A stretch of DNA of 64,000 bases from a virus: IMG/VR virus record IMGVR_UViG_3300044633_001393, positions 19,125 through 83,124 of that record. The stretch is one strand, 5' to 3'. The stretch's first letter is position 1, and each line of letters starts with the position of its first letter. This document shows positions 1-9,097 of this stretch, in pieces. The position numbers were made by a program, and so were the translations under genes. The notes beneath the pieces are model-generated. The model did no database searches, was not told the DNA's origin, and saw only the letters and a list, made by a program, of their open reading frames with translations.

Positions 1-2
1 AA

Positions 3-1283
3 AACTTCTACAGTTGTATGGATTTGTTTTTGTTCACTAGCAGAGGTCACGCAACTGATAAAGAGACAGCACCTATTGTAATTAAAGAGGCTATATCTTA
101 TAATATACCATCTCTATTGTACAATTTGCCTGTTTACCTTGATAGATACAAGGTATTTGAAAATATCAAGTATCTAGACGAAACCAATTTTAATCGTAAT
201 GTTAAACTCATAAAGAATCAATTGGGGATGATTTCAGATTCTGAAATAGAGATTGTTAATATAAAGAAAACTGCAAATAAAAACACGGTGGTTATCATAT
301 CAACACATCCCAATTTTAAAGCTGTAGAAGACACAACTTTGGAATCAATTAATCAAGCTAAAAAAGCTGGTTATAAAGTGTTGTTGTCATCTCATTATCC
401 TGCTAGTGTTGATTTGCAAAAAGCGGCTGATCATTATGTATATGACTCAAACAATCCAATTTTAAAACATAATTTCTATAATAGATGGACATACAACACA
501 GATAATACCAAGATCAATTTATTTTTTCCACCTTCCGATTGTGATAATTATCACGGTCTTGCTGTATTATTAAACTATTACAATGGCATATCATTGGCAA
601 ATAAAATCGGATACAAAAATGCAATTTGCTTCAATTATGATATGGTCATTTCAGAATCAGATTTTTCAAAGTTATACGATGTAGATGAAATTCTAATTAA
701 TAAGAAAGCATTTTTCTTTTATGATAAGGCCTTAGAAGGTGACACATTCAAAACAGTATTTCACGGAATTAATACTCAATTTTTCTTGGATAATTTTGAT
801 TACTATACGCCAGAAGAATATATGGAATTTGTTACCAAGAAAAATATATCAAATGGATTGGAACAATTCTATTATAATAAACTAATATCTAATAAGAGCG
901 ATCTTCATATAGATTATACAAACAACGAAGAATCTTATTTAAGCAATAGTAAAAATAATTTATTCTCAATGGTAGAATATCTATCGGTTCTGAGGATGAA
1001 GAATATAAATAAGTTTGGAGTATTAACATACATCAATAATAAATTAGATGGTCGTATAAATGAGATAATAATAAAAAAGAACGGAGAGGTAGTTAACAAT
1101 TATTCTTACACGGTATCAGAAAAGGTTTGTTTTTATTTAGCAAACGAGTTTGAAAACAATAATTTCTATGAAATTGAAAATAATCTATATGATCAAAATA
1201 AAATTTTATTGAGAAGTTATAAAAAGTCATTTAGAAGATTGGAAGACATAGATATTAACGGTTCTATTGATATTACACAATGA
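3..1283 (+). CDS. glycosyltransferase, 5' end outside the window
   Basis: The reading frame is open from base 3, so the ATG at 18 is probably internal. Residues just before and after it (NFYSCMDLFLFTSRG, then APIVIKEAISYNIPSLL) read like the C-terminal nucleotide-sugar site of a GT4 glycosyltransferase, in which a conserved Glu precedes 'A-x-x-x-x-I-P'. After this comes a second domain of about 330 residues beginning NTVVIISTHPNF. It looks like an alternating beta/alpha glycosyltransferase-type fold with an acidic stretch (CFNYDMVISESD), but I cannot assign a family. The stop overlaps the start of the next glycosyltransferase (ATGA at 1280), so the two are translationally coupled and probably act in one pathway. 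The donor sugar and acceptor are unknown. Confidence 0.6.
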   Translation, partial: NFYSCMDLFLFTSRGHATDKETAPIVIKEAISYNIPSLLYNLPVYLDRYKVFENIKYLDETNFNRNVKLIKNQLGMISDSEIEIVNIKKTANKNTVVIISTHPNFKAVEDTTLESINQAKKAGYKVLLSSHYPASVDLQKAADHYVYDSNNPILKHNFYNRWTYNTDNTKINLFFPPSDCDNYHGLAVLLNYYNGISLANKIGYKNAICFNYDMVISESDFSKLYDVDEILINKKAFFFYDKALEGDTFKTVFHGINTQFFLDNFDYYTPEEYMEFVTKKNISNGLEQFYYNKLISNKSDLHIDYTNNEESYLSNSKNNLFSMVEYLSVLRMKNINKFGVLTYINNKLDGRINEIIIKKNGEVVNNYSYTVSEKVCFYLANEFENNNFYEIENNLYDQNKILLRSYKKSFRRLEDIDINGSIDITQ

Positions 1284-3424
1284 AAATTATACAAGTTAAT
1301 TTAGGGTTATTGCCTATTCCGCCTAATGGATGGGGTGCAGTTGAAAAAATCATTTGGGATTATCATCAACTGTTAAACAAAAAGGGATTAGAATGTCAGA
1401 TAAAGTATTTGAATGAAATTAAATATTCAGACGATATAATCGTACATATACACGTAGCAAATCTGGCAAATGAATGTCATAAAAGAGGCATACCTTATAT
1501 CTTTAGTTTACACGATCATCACGCTTATTTGTATGGCAAAGATTCATCTGTATATAAAGAGAATTTACAAGCAATTGAAAATAGTGTAATATCCACTTGT
1601 CCTGCCAAATATTTGGTTGATTATTTCGGAAGTAAAAAATTACGTTATTTTTCCCACGCGGTAAATACCGATGTGTTTAAACATAAAAATAACAAAATTC
1701 CAGTAAATAAACTGTTGTGTGTTGCAAATAATGGTTATGCCAATAATCAATCATATGATAGAAAAGGATTCACATATGCGATTAAAGTGGCTAAAGAATT
1801 AGGATATCCAATTACTATTGCTGGACCATCTAATAATAAAAAGTTCTTTGATATATTAGATGAAGAATTAAATCAGTATGATAAATTGACAAAAGTATTT
1901 GATTTAAATGAAGAATCGTTGATCGATTTATATAATGACCATTCTATATTCATACACCCATCTGAATTGGAAGCAGGACATCCAAATCTAACGCTTTTAG
2001 AAGCAATGAGTTGTGGTTTACCTGTGGTAGGTACGTTTGAGGAAAAATCATATAAAGGTATGGTTGTTGTTGAACGAAATGTAGAACAAATAAAATCCGC
2101 AATACAACAAATCACATCTGATTATAGTCGATATCAAACCAAAGCTTTGGAGTGTGCTAAGGAAAATTCCTATTCCAACCGAGTAGACCAGTTAATCGAT
2201 TTATATGATCAATATACTGAACGATTGTTTGCTATTAAACACATCGATGTTTATGAAAATCTTAAAAAGAATGAAAAGAGTATTAAAACAAATGCGGTAT
2301 TTAAATATTCATTCAATGATAATGCCAAGATTGAAGTGGATAACCCAGTAGACGTAGATCAAAGTTTCCACATAACATTCTATAATGGTGACGATAATAG
2401 TATTAAATATGAAACTGATTTAAAACATAATTGGTGGGGAAGTTGTAATTTTACATATTACATTCCCTATGAAATTCACATTAAAGATAATAAGACTAAT
2501 GAATTGGTCGAAACATATAAGTTAAATTTAAAGAATAAGAAAGTAGTAATTGAATATGAAAGTTACTCTTTAGGCGATCAATTGGCTTGGATGCCTATAA
2601 TTGAACAGTTTAGAAAAAAACACGAATGTGATCTTTATGTCAAGTTACCTTTGAAAAATATTTTTGAAAACAAATACCCTTCAATTAAGTTTGTTCACAA
2701 TAACAAACCTATTTCAGATGCATTTGCAACTTATAAACTGGGATATTATGTAGACGAAAATGGATCTAACAATGATAGATGCAAAACAGATCCCAGAAAA
2801 CAACCTCTACAAAAAATAGCAAGTGACTATTTAGGGTTACCATATGAACCAGAATTACCATTGCTTGACTTTGAAATCAAAGAAAGACCTCTAAAAAAGA
2901 GATACGTCACAATTGCAACACAAAGTACGTGTCAAGCCAAATATTGGAACAATAAAGGCGGATGGGAACGTGTTGTTGAATATATAAAATCAAAGGGATT
3001 TGAAGTAATATGCATAGATAAACACAAAACATTCGGAAATGGATCGGATTATATGAATAGTATGCCATCCAATGCTTTAGATTTTACAGGAGATAAACCA
3101 CTGGTTGATCGTATGAATCAAATATATCACAGTGAGTTTTTTATAGGTTTACCATCAGGATTGTCTTGGTTAGCTTGGGCAGTTAAAAAACCAGTAGTAT
3201 TAATTAGCGGGTTCTCATATCCATATACTGAATTTGATACTCCTTATAGAGTACAAAACCACTCGGTGTGTACAGGATGTTGGAATGATTCGCTATTTGA
3301 CAAGGGAAATTGGAAGTGGTGTCCAAAATCTGATAAGAGAGAAGAGTTTGAATGTACCAAACAAATAACTCCAAAAATGGTTATGGATACCATAGATCAA
3401 CTATTAATAGAACAAAAAATTTAA
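1280..3424 (+). CDS. GT4 / TibC-like O-heptosyltransferase fusion
   Basis: A 714-residue protein with two glycosyltransferase parts. Residues about 1-320 are a GT4 domain (N-terminal PPNGWGAVEKIIWDY; donor-site EAGHPNLTLLEAMSCGLPVV). Residues about 340-714 match the autotransporter strand-loop-strand O-heptosyltransferase family (BAHT; TibC, Aah). The matching features are a beta-rich start, GDQLAWMPIIEQF, QAKYWNNKGGWERVV, DFTGD, FFIGLPSGLSWLAWA and a four-cysteine set at C664, C667, C681 and C692. TibC uses four cysteines in this arrangement to bind iron. Known family members attach heptose to Ser of autotransporter adhesins. No autotransporter is visible here, so the acceptor may be a virion protein (the sheath at 3504 or the Ser/Thr-Gly fibre at 32239) or a host surface protein. 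Family assignment is strong; substrate is inference. Confidence 0.85.
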   Translation: MKIIQVNLGLLPIPPNGWGAVEKIIWDYHQLLNKKGLECQIKYLNEIKYSDDIIVHIHVANLANECHKRGIPYIFSLHDHHAYLYGKDSSVYKENLQAIENSVISTCPAKYLVDYFGSKKLRYFSHAVNTDVFKHKNNKIPVNKLLCVANNGYANNQSYDRKGFTYAIKVAKELGYPITIAGPSNNKKFFDILDEELNQYDKLTKVFDLNEESLIDLYNDHSIFIHPSELEAGHPNLTLLEAMSCGLPVVGTFEEKSYKGMVVVERNVEQIKSAIQQITSDYSRYQTKALECAKENSYSNRVDQLIDLYDQYTERLFAIKHIDVYENLKKNEKSIKTNAVFKYSFNDNAKIEVDNPVDVDQSFHITFYNGDDNSIKYETDLKHNWWGSCNFTYYIPYEIHIKDNKTNELVETYKLNLKNKKVVIEYESYSLGDQLAWMPIIEQFRKKHECDLYVKLPLKNIFENKYPSIKFVHNNKPISDAFATYKLGYYVDENGSNNDRCKTDPRKQPLQKIASDYLGLPYEPELPLLDFEIKERPLKKRYVTIATQSTCQAKYWNNKGGWERVVEYIKSKGFEVICIDKHKTFGNGSDYMNSMPSNALDFTGDKPLVDRMNQIYHSEFFIGLPSGLSWLAWAVKKPVVLISGFSYPYTEFDTPYRVQNHSVCTGCWNDSLFDKGNWKWCPKSDKREEFECTKQITPKMVMDTIDQLLIEQKI

Positions 3425-3460
3425 AGTTATAATAAATAGTTAGTTCTTCGATTTTTCGGT

Positions 3461-3470
3461 TATATTTATA
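3461..3470 (+). promoter_or_regulatory. TATATTTATA element upstream of sheath gene
   Basis: First example of the TATATTTATA element that recurs before many genes here, oriented with the gene on either strand. It resembles the T4 late promoter core TATAAATA read on the opposite strand, or a -10 box. Here it sits 33 bases before the ATG, leaving room for a leader with an AAAGGA ribosome site (about 3488-3493). This differs from the short-gap class described at other genes. Confidence 0.45.
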
Positions 3471-3503
3471 TTTTAAATATAACTTCGAAAGGATATTAAT
3501 ATT

Positions 3504-6500
3504 ATGCCAATACAAGAAGGCGGTAGATTCGCCCCAACACAAAATATAGTAAGCCCAGGTGTATTCACACGTGAAAACGACCTCTCCGGTCTGGCTCAAG
3601 GAGTAGCAAACATTGGAGGAGCAATAGTAGCTCCATTCGCTGATGGACCAGCGTTTTTTCCAAATACAATAACCGACGTAGCCGACTTGGAAACAAGATT
3701 TGGTGTCGCTGACGGTGTGTATTATGGACCATACACCGCCAAAGAATATCTACTACAACAAGGCATCGTTACCGTAGTTCGTGTAGGTGGTCTTACTGGT
3801 TACTGGCAGAAGAATCCATTGATTGTATATGCTCAACCAGGTATCTGGAACAGAAATGCTGATAAAGGTGCTATCACAACAGCTTCATTTATGTACATTG
3901 ATACTACTAACTATGTATCAAACGTTAAGTATCAACAAAGCAGTTCCGCAATCAACATTACAGGATCAGCTGAAATCAAGGGTTCAACTGGAAGTACAAT
4001 AACCGGTTCAGCTACATTTTCTAGAGTAACTACATCAGAAATTGCTTCTTTCTTAGCAAGTTTGGGTAGTTTGACAGGTGTAAATGCACTATCTGCTTCT
4101 TTGTCAACTTCATCCAGTTTGGGTAAAGTATTCAAAGTAACTTCTACTAGACACTATGAACTATTTAGTAGCTCAGTTGTAGCTAGAAACGGTAAAGTTG
4201 CAAAAGCAGGATCTTCAGTAGATCACGCTTTAGCCGCATTTGATTTTGAAAAATCACGTATAAGCGGTAGCGTTACTGTCGGTGGCGGTGGTTCAAGTAA
4301 GTACAAACTAACATTTGATAGTTCAAATAATAGTTACTTAACCGCCTCATTTACCGCACCAAATACATTTGGTTTGGTTTTTGCCAATTATGACGCAAAT
4401 TCATCCTTCTCATTTGCAACTGCAAGTTTGAGTGGTGCTGGATTAAGTTCTTCGATTCAATTGGTACAACGCATTGATATCTCCAGAATGATTATTAGTG
4501 GATCATTAAACGTTAAGTTTGGATCTGCTGCAGCAACTAGTACTGTTACCGCAACAGACGTTGATGGAGTTGGATCATTGAGTGGTAGCATCTTGTATGC
4601 TGGTAAAGTAGTAGACATTGGTACAGTTTCATCAGGAATATTAGTACGTAAGTTTACAACCAGTACATTGGCAAACGGCAATGCAAAACCAGTTGGAACT
4701 TCATTCTTCTTGTTAACATCAAGTTTACAAGGTACAAATATTGATAATGAAACCGCTGTAGCTACCGCATTCGACGAAAGTACAACAACCGTTGATCTAG
4801 TAAGTTCATCTTATTTCAATAGTACTATCGCTTATAACCTAACCAACTTCAATGTTCAAGCAGGCACACCATTGACACTTGAAAGTGGTAGTTTCCATTC
4901 ACTACGTGGTGTTGGAACTTGTGTAGCTGGTCTACAAGTAAGAGGTGTGGTAAGTGGTTCCTTTGGTAAATATAATGGCGGATTCACAAATCAAGATAAT
5001 CCAAGCGCAGATCAATGTAATCCAGTATTAACAGGTCGTCAAAAGATGATCTTGTCAGTATTGGCAAACACCCAAAATGCTTCATCACAATTCACCAGTG
5101 ATTATCAAGTATTTGGTTTCAATACCTCAACATTGACTCAACTAACAAGTAGCACATTCCCATACAAGGGTGTAATTAATCCTAATGAAAATGTTTACAA
5201 CTTGGCATTGAAGTATAGTTACACAAATCCAGCCGGTGGTACAAGTGCTGGTACATACGGTTACTACGACTTCAGTTTGAATGAAAACGACAATAATTAC
5301 ATCAAAGATGTATTTGGCGTAGACCCAACTGTTGGTAATCCTAACAAACAAATTGCTGGTCAAAAAGTTGAAGCTGCTTACAACTACGTACTATTCGAAG
5401 ATAGCATCAAGAAGTTCGTAGCTGAAAAGACCAGCGCTTATGGTTGGAGACTACAAGTTGGTACAAGTAACCTATCAGGAAGTTCAATTGTTGGCGAACC
5501 TCTAAAGTTTGTTGATCAATATAGCACTGATTTGAATAACGGTGATAGTCAATTCAGTATCACCAATGCTTCTACTCCTTGGATCTACAGTCAAAAGATT
5601 GCTCCATTTAAAGGTAGCGCCGATGTAGCTGCTTTTCCAACCAAGTTCCAGTTGTTCAAGGTTCACACTTTGAGTGACGGTACATTGAGCAACACTAAGT
5701 TCAAGATTGAAATTAGTAATGTTAAGTTGGCAGGAACAGTTCCAGGTAGTGAATGGGGTAGTTTCACACTAGCAGTACGTGCTTATAGCGATACTGATAA
5801 GAAGCCAAAGTATTTGGAAATCTTCCAAAACTTGAATTTGGATCCAGAATCCGCAAATTATGTTGCTCGTAGAATTGGTAACAGATACGCATATATCACT
5901 TATGCTGGTAAGTTAATTCAATTTGGCGATTTCAATAATTTGAGTAAGTATATCAGAATCGAAGCCAGTGACGTTTCTTACCCAGTAAGTTGCGTACCAT
6001 ACGGATTTGAATCATATAGTACTCCAATTGATAGTACCGCAAGCAACTATGTACCTGCTGTACAATACAGTAAAGCAAGTATCTATGGTCTCGGACCTGG
6101 TAAGTATCCATCTGGTACAGTATTCGGTAGTGTTCCAGGAACTGATACTGAAATCCAAGCACTATATCCAACATCTTCATTTGGTGTTGGTGTAGAAAAT
6201 AACACTAAACAATACTTCAAGCCACTACCATATTATGGTGCTTCAGATAGCAATGGTACAAACATTGACTTCGATCTAGAAGATAAAGTTTGGGGTACTA
6301 CAAACAGTAAATTCTATGCTCAAGGTACATATGTAAGTACTGGTTCACTACTATCACCAACATTGAGTGGTAGTATCCCAAGTACATATGATGCTGTAAA
6401 TGAATCTACATACGTTAAACTACGTAAGTTTATCGTAGGTTTCCAAGGTGGATTTGAAGGTCAATGGCCAGCAATTCCAATCAATGTAGGCAGTGACATT

Positions 6501-7418
6501 ACCGCTGGTAATACACAAGGTCTAGATTGTACAAATATCAATAGTCCAGGTAGTATCGCTTATAAGCAAGCAATTGCTGCAATCGGTAATCCAGATGAAT
6601 TTGATATCAACTTGATCGTAACTCCAGGTATCTTCCGTGAACAACACAGTTACGTAACTGAACTAGTAATCGATATGTGCGAAACTCGTCAAGACTGTTT
6701 CTACATTATGGATAACGTAGTGTTCCCAGCAAGTAACCAAACTGTAGGATTGATTGATGCCGCAATTAACACTGTAGCTACAATTGATAGTAACTATGTA
6801 GGTACTTATTATCCTTGGGTTAAGATCCTAGATACTAATACCAACAAGATTATTAGTGTTCCACCTTCAGTAGTGTTACCAGCAGTTTATGCTGCTAACG
6901 ATAATGCTGCTGCTGAATGGTATGCTCCAGCCGGTCTAAACCGTGGTGGTATTCCAACCGCTGTACAAGTACTCGACAGAGTAACTCACAGTGAACGTGA
7001 TGAACTATATGAAGGTCGTGTAAATCCAATCGCAGCATTCCCAGGCCAAGGCATTTGTGTATGGGGTCAAAAGACTCTACAAATTGCTCCAAGCGCTTTG
7101 GATCGCATCAATGTTCGCCGCTTGTTGATCAACTTGAAGAAGTTTATCGCAAGTTCAAGCAACTACTTGGTGTTTGAACAAAATGTTGCTTCTACACGTA
7201 ACCGATTCTTGAGTATCGTAACACCATACTTGGAATCAGTACAACAACGTAACGGTATCTACGCATTCCAAGTCAAGATGGATGCTGAAAACAATACTCC
7301 TGACTTGATTGATCGTAACATCCTCTACGGACAAATCTATATCCAACCAACTAGAACCGCTGAGTTTATTATACTCGATTTTAATATACTCCCAACGGGC
7401 GCTCAATTTTCTGCCTAA
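3504..7418 (+). CDS. gp18: tail sheath protein (T4 gp18-like), double length
   Basis: Contractile sheath subunit. The N-terminus (NIVSPGVFTRENDLS) and the last 250 residues (AAFPGQGICVWGQKTL, DRINVRRLLINLKKFI, FQVKMDAENNTPDLIDRN, GQIYIQPTRTAEFIILDF) are typical of T4-like sheaths. At 1304 residues it is about twice T4 gp18 (659). The extra length is a central block, roughly residues 140-950, rich in Ser, Thr and Gly, with predicted beta structure, presumably an insertion exposed on the tail surface. The start follows an AAAGGA ribosome site, and a strong terminator follows directly, so it is probably a single-gene, highly expressed late unit. It lies just downstream of two glycosyltransferases, so the insertion is a possible glycan acceptor (inference). 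Confidence 0.92.
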   Translation: MPIQEGGRFAPTQNIVSPGVFTRENDLSGLAQGVANIGGAIVAPFADGPAFFPNTITDVADLETRFGVADGVYYGPYTAKEYLLQQGIVTVVRVGGLTGYWQKNPLIVYAQPGIWNRNADKGAITTASFMYIDTTNYVSNVKYQQSSSAINITGSAEIKGSTGSTITGSATFSRVTTSEIASFLASLGSLTGVNALSASLSTSSSLGKVFKVTSTRHYELFSSSVVARNGKVAKAGSSVDHALAAFDFEKSRISGSVTVGGGGSSKYKLTFDSSNNSYLTASFTAPNTFGLVFANYDANSSFSFATASLSGAGLSSSIQLVQRIDISRMIISGSLNVKFGSAAATSTVTATDVDGVGSLSGSILYAGKVVDIGTVSSGILVRKFTTSTLANGNAKPVGTSFFLLTSSLQGTNIDNETAVATAFDESTTTVDLVSSSYFNSTIAYNLTNFNVQAGTPLTLESGSFHSLRGVGTCVAGLQVRGVVSGSFGKYNGGFTNQDNPSADQCNPVLTGRQKMILSVLANTQNASSQFTSDYQVFGFNTSTLTQLTSSTFPYKGVINPNENVYNLALKYSYTNPAGGTSAGTYGYYDFSLNENDNNYIKDVFGVDPTVGNPNKQIAGQKVEAAYNYVLFEDSIKKFVAEKTSAYGWRLQVGTSNLSGSSIVGEPLKFVDQYSTDLNNGDSQFSITNASTPWIYSQKIAPFKGSADVAAFPTKFQLFKVHTLSDGTLSNTKFKIEISNVKLAGTVPGSEWGSFTLAVRAYSDTDKKPKYLEIFQNLNLDPESANYVARRIGNRYAYITYAGKLIQFGDFNNLSKYIRIEASDVSYPVSCVPYGFESYSTPIDSTASNYVPAVQYSKASIYGLGPGKYPSGTVFGSVPGTDTEIQALYPTSSFGVGVENNTKQYFKPLPYYGASDSNGTNIDFDLEDKVWGTTNSKFYAQGTYVSTGSLLSPTLSGSIPSTYDAVNESTYVKLRKFIVGFQGGFEGQWPAIPINVGSDITAGNTQGLDCTNINSPGSIAYKQAIAAIGNPDEFDINLIVTPGIFREQHSYVTELVIDMCETRQDCFYIMDNVVFPASNQTVGLIDAAINTVATIDSNYVGTYYPWVKILDTNTNKIISVPPSVVLPAVYAANDNAAAEWYAPAGLNRGGIPTAVQVLDRVTHSERDELYEGRVNPIAAFPGQGICVWGQKTLQIAPSALDRINVRRLLINLKKFIASSSNYLVFEQNVASTRNRFLSIVTPYLESVQQRNGIYAFQVKMDAENNTPDLIDRNILYGQIYIQPTRTAEFIILDFNILPTGAQFSA

Positions 7419-7442
7419 TCTAGGATAAAGAAAATTAAACAG

Positions 7443-7474
7443 AACCCCGCTTAGAAATAAGCGGGGTTTTTTGT
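7443..7474 (+). terminator. rho-independent terminator after sheath
   Basis: A 10-bp stem (AACCCCGCTT / AAGCGGGGTT) with a 6-base loop is followed by a run of T. It ends the sheath transcript. Confidence 0.93.
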
Positions 7475-7482
7475 TTGATCTG

Positions 7483-7492
7483 TATATTTATA
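7483..7492 (+). promoter_or_regulatory. TATATTTATA element, 3 bases before start
   Basis: The element ends 3 bases before the ATG at 7496 and follows the sheath terminator, so it probably starts the next operon. A start site 6-7 bases downstream of the first six bases (TATATT) would give a leaderless mRNA. Confidence 0.5.
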
Positions 7493-7495
7493 TTT

Positions 7496-7786
7496 ATGAT
7501 ACTATTAACACGAATCGTTGAGGATTTAACTAACCCACAAGTTAAAAACGCCGTAGATCCATCTCTTTTAAAGTTAATTGACAAGGTAATCGATGACACA
7601 AATGTTTTGGTAGTTAATAACTTAAAAATGGTAAAGGATATTTTATCAAAAGAACCAATTGATAAGGCTAGATTAGACGTTGCACTAAGCAATTATAAAC
7701 GTTATTTTAATAGAGACAATGGCGGCACACCTGAAGTCATTCGTGGTATGACAATGCAAAATAAACTAGACGAGTTAGCAAAATGA
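7496..7786 (+). CDS. small protein with capsid-targeting-like N-terminus
   Basis: 96 residues, function not recognised. The start at 7496 (MILLTRIVED) is preferred over an upstream ATG at 7475, which falls between the terminator and the TATATTTATA element. The N-terminus is a short hydrophobic peptide ending in I-V-E, matching the [I/L]-x-E cleavage site of the T4 prohead protease. The rest is helical and charged. It overlaps the next gene by ATGA. Confidence 0.7.
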   Translation: MILLTRIVEDLTNPQVKNAVDPSLLKLIDKVIDDTNVLVVNNLKMVKDILSKEPIDKARLDVALSNYKRYFNRDNGGTPEVIRGMTMQNKLDELAK

Positions 7787-8304
7787 TTAGTTTAACTGAC
7801 ATTTTAAATGAAGTTTTATCTGAGTCTGATCCAAAAGTTGGAACTGGTAAAAAGCCAAAAGGATCTGATAGACGATTATATACCGATGAAAATCCGAAGG
7901 ATACGGTTAGAGTAAAATTTAAAACATCCCAAGACATTAAAGATACACTAGCTAGTAGTGGTTTTAAATCAAAAAGTCACAAAAGACAATCTCAAATTAT
8001 AAATCTTATACATCAGAGAGTTAGAGCAGCTTATCAAAATGCTAAAGATCCAAATGTTAAAAGCAGATTGAAAAGTGCTTTAGACTATGCTATACAACGT
8101 AAAGAGGCCTCAAAAGCAAAAACAATAAAATTAAATAAAGAAACATCCAATCCAGAATCTGGTAAATCATCTCCATATGGTTCTGGATATGGAGTGGTTG
8201 AAAATAATATAGAAGAGAAATGTTGGAAGGGATATACGCAAAAAGGTATGAAAACATTGTTTGGTAAAAAATATCCCAACTGCGTTAAAAAAACAAACAA
8301 ATAA
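7783..8304 (+). CDS. basic protein with CWKGY C-terminal motif
   Basis: 173 residues, strongly Lys-rich. The N-terminus MISLTDILNEVLSE contains two candidate gp21 sites (LNE, LSE). The C-terminus KCWKGYTQKGMKTLFGKKYP is a short domain I recognise from hypothetical proteins of T4-like phages, often at C-termini; its function is unknown to me. The middle (residues about 25-110) is basic and helical (HKRQSQIINLIHQRVRAAYQ), suggesting nucleic-acid contact. It is translationally coupled to the preceding gene. Probably a packaged internal protein, by analogy with T4 IPI-IPIII. Confidence 0.75.
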   Translation: MISLTDILNEVLSESDPKVGTGKKPKGSDRRLYTDENPKDTVRVKFKTSQDIKDTLASSGFKSKSHKRQSQIINLIHQRVRAAYQNAKDPNVKSRLKSALDYAIQRKEASKAKTIKLNKETSNPESGKSSPYGSGYGVVENNIEEKCWKGYTQKGMKTLFGKKYPNCVKKTNK

Positions 8305-8323
8305 TTTTATACCAATTATCAAA

Positions 8324-9097
8324 ATGATTAGTTTAAACGATTTATTATTAGAAGCCAAACTTCCTCAAAGCGAGCAAGATATGGATCTTTATGCTCGTAA
8401 ATACAAGAAGACTATAGATTATTTACGTACCAAGAACAAAGTACTATTGTTAACTACCAGTAATAGATGGAGTGGTCACAAAGACGATATTGCTAAGAGT
8501 ACACAATTAGCAATTAAAATGCAAGAATTATTAGGTAAAGAAAAAGTATCATTGATAGATACTACCAAATTAAATATAGTTCCGTGTGAGGGCAATGTAT
8601 CGTCAAAATGGGGAAATCATTGTGGTACAAAAGATTCATCTTTAAAAGATAAAGAAAAAAACCCAACAGGAGAACATCGTTGTTGGGCTAGTATTAATAA
8701 TAAGAACGATGAATTATGGAAAGTAAGTAAAGAGCTATTTGAAAGTGATACCGTTTTATTTTTTGCTAGTGTGAGATGGGGTCAAGCCAATGGTTTTTAT
8801 CAAAAATTGATCGAAAGATTGACTTGGATTGAAAACAGACATTCTACGTTGGGAGAAAGTAATATTGTTAAAAATATTGATTCAGGATTCATTGCAACTG
8901 GACAAAATTGGAATGGCAAAGATGTTACACAAACACAAAAAGAAGTACTTCAGTTTTTTGGATTCAAAACACCAGACCAATTATTTTGGAATTGGCAATT
9001 TACTAATAATAGTTTAGACGAAACTAAGAGTTCTTACAAAAAAGCAATTACTGTATTTGATAAAACATTTTTAAAACCATATGATAAGACTAAATAA
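8324..9097 (+). CDS. flavodoxin-fold NAD(P)H oxidoreductase-like protein
   Basis: 257 residues from the ATG at 8324, chosen because the protein then begins MISLNDLLLEAK, like its neighbours; an upstream ATG at 8261 lies inside the previous gene. After the N-terminal peptide (LLE site) comes a flavodoxin-like domain. NKVLLLTTSNRWSGHKDD is beta-1 and the phosphate-binding loop, and ESDTVLFFASVRWGQANGFY with KLIERLTWIENRH resembles the FMN-reductase family segment that contacts flavin and forms the dimer. A Cys/His-rich insertion lies between them (residues about 85-125). The likely role is flavin-dependent reduction of a small molecule or quinone; the substrate is unknown. The last 17 bases overlap the next gene. 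Confidence 0.7.
   Translation: MISLNDLLLEAKLPQSEQDMDLYARKYKKTIDYLRTKNKVLLLTTSNRWSGHKDDIAKSTQLAIKMQELLGKEKVSLIDTTKLNIVPCEGNVSSKWGNHCGTKDSSLKDKEKNPTGEHRCWASINNKNDELWKVSKELFESDTVLFFASVRWGQANGFYQKLIERLTWIENRHSTLGESNIVKNIDSGFIATGQNWNGKDVTQTQKEVLQFFGFKTPDQLFWNWQFTNNSLDETKSSYKKAITVFDKTFLKPYDKTK

Noticed and set aside
18-18. ATG at 18 as true start of the first glycosyltransferase
   Set aside because: The frame is open to the window edge and residues before the ATG continue a GT4 motif, so the gene starts upstream.
8261-8324. Upstream ATG at 8261 for the flavodoxin-like gene
   Set aside because: It overlaps the preceding gene by more than 40 bases and would hide the N-terminal peptide shared with neighbouring genes.
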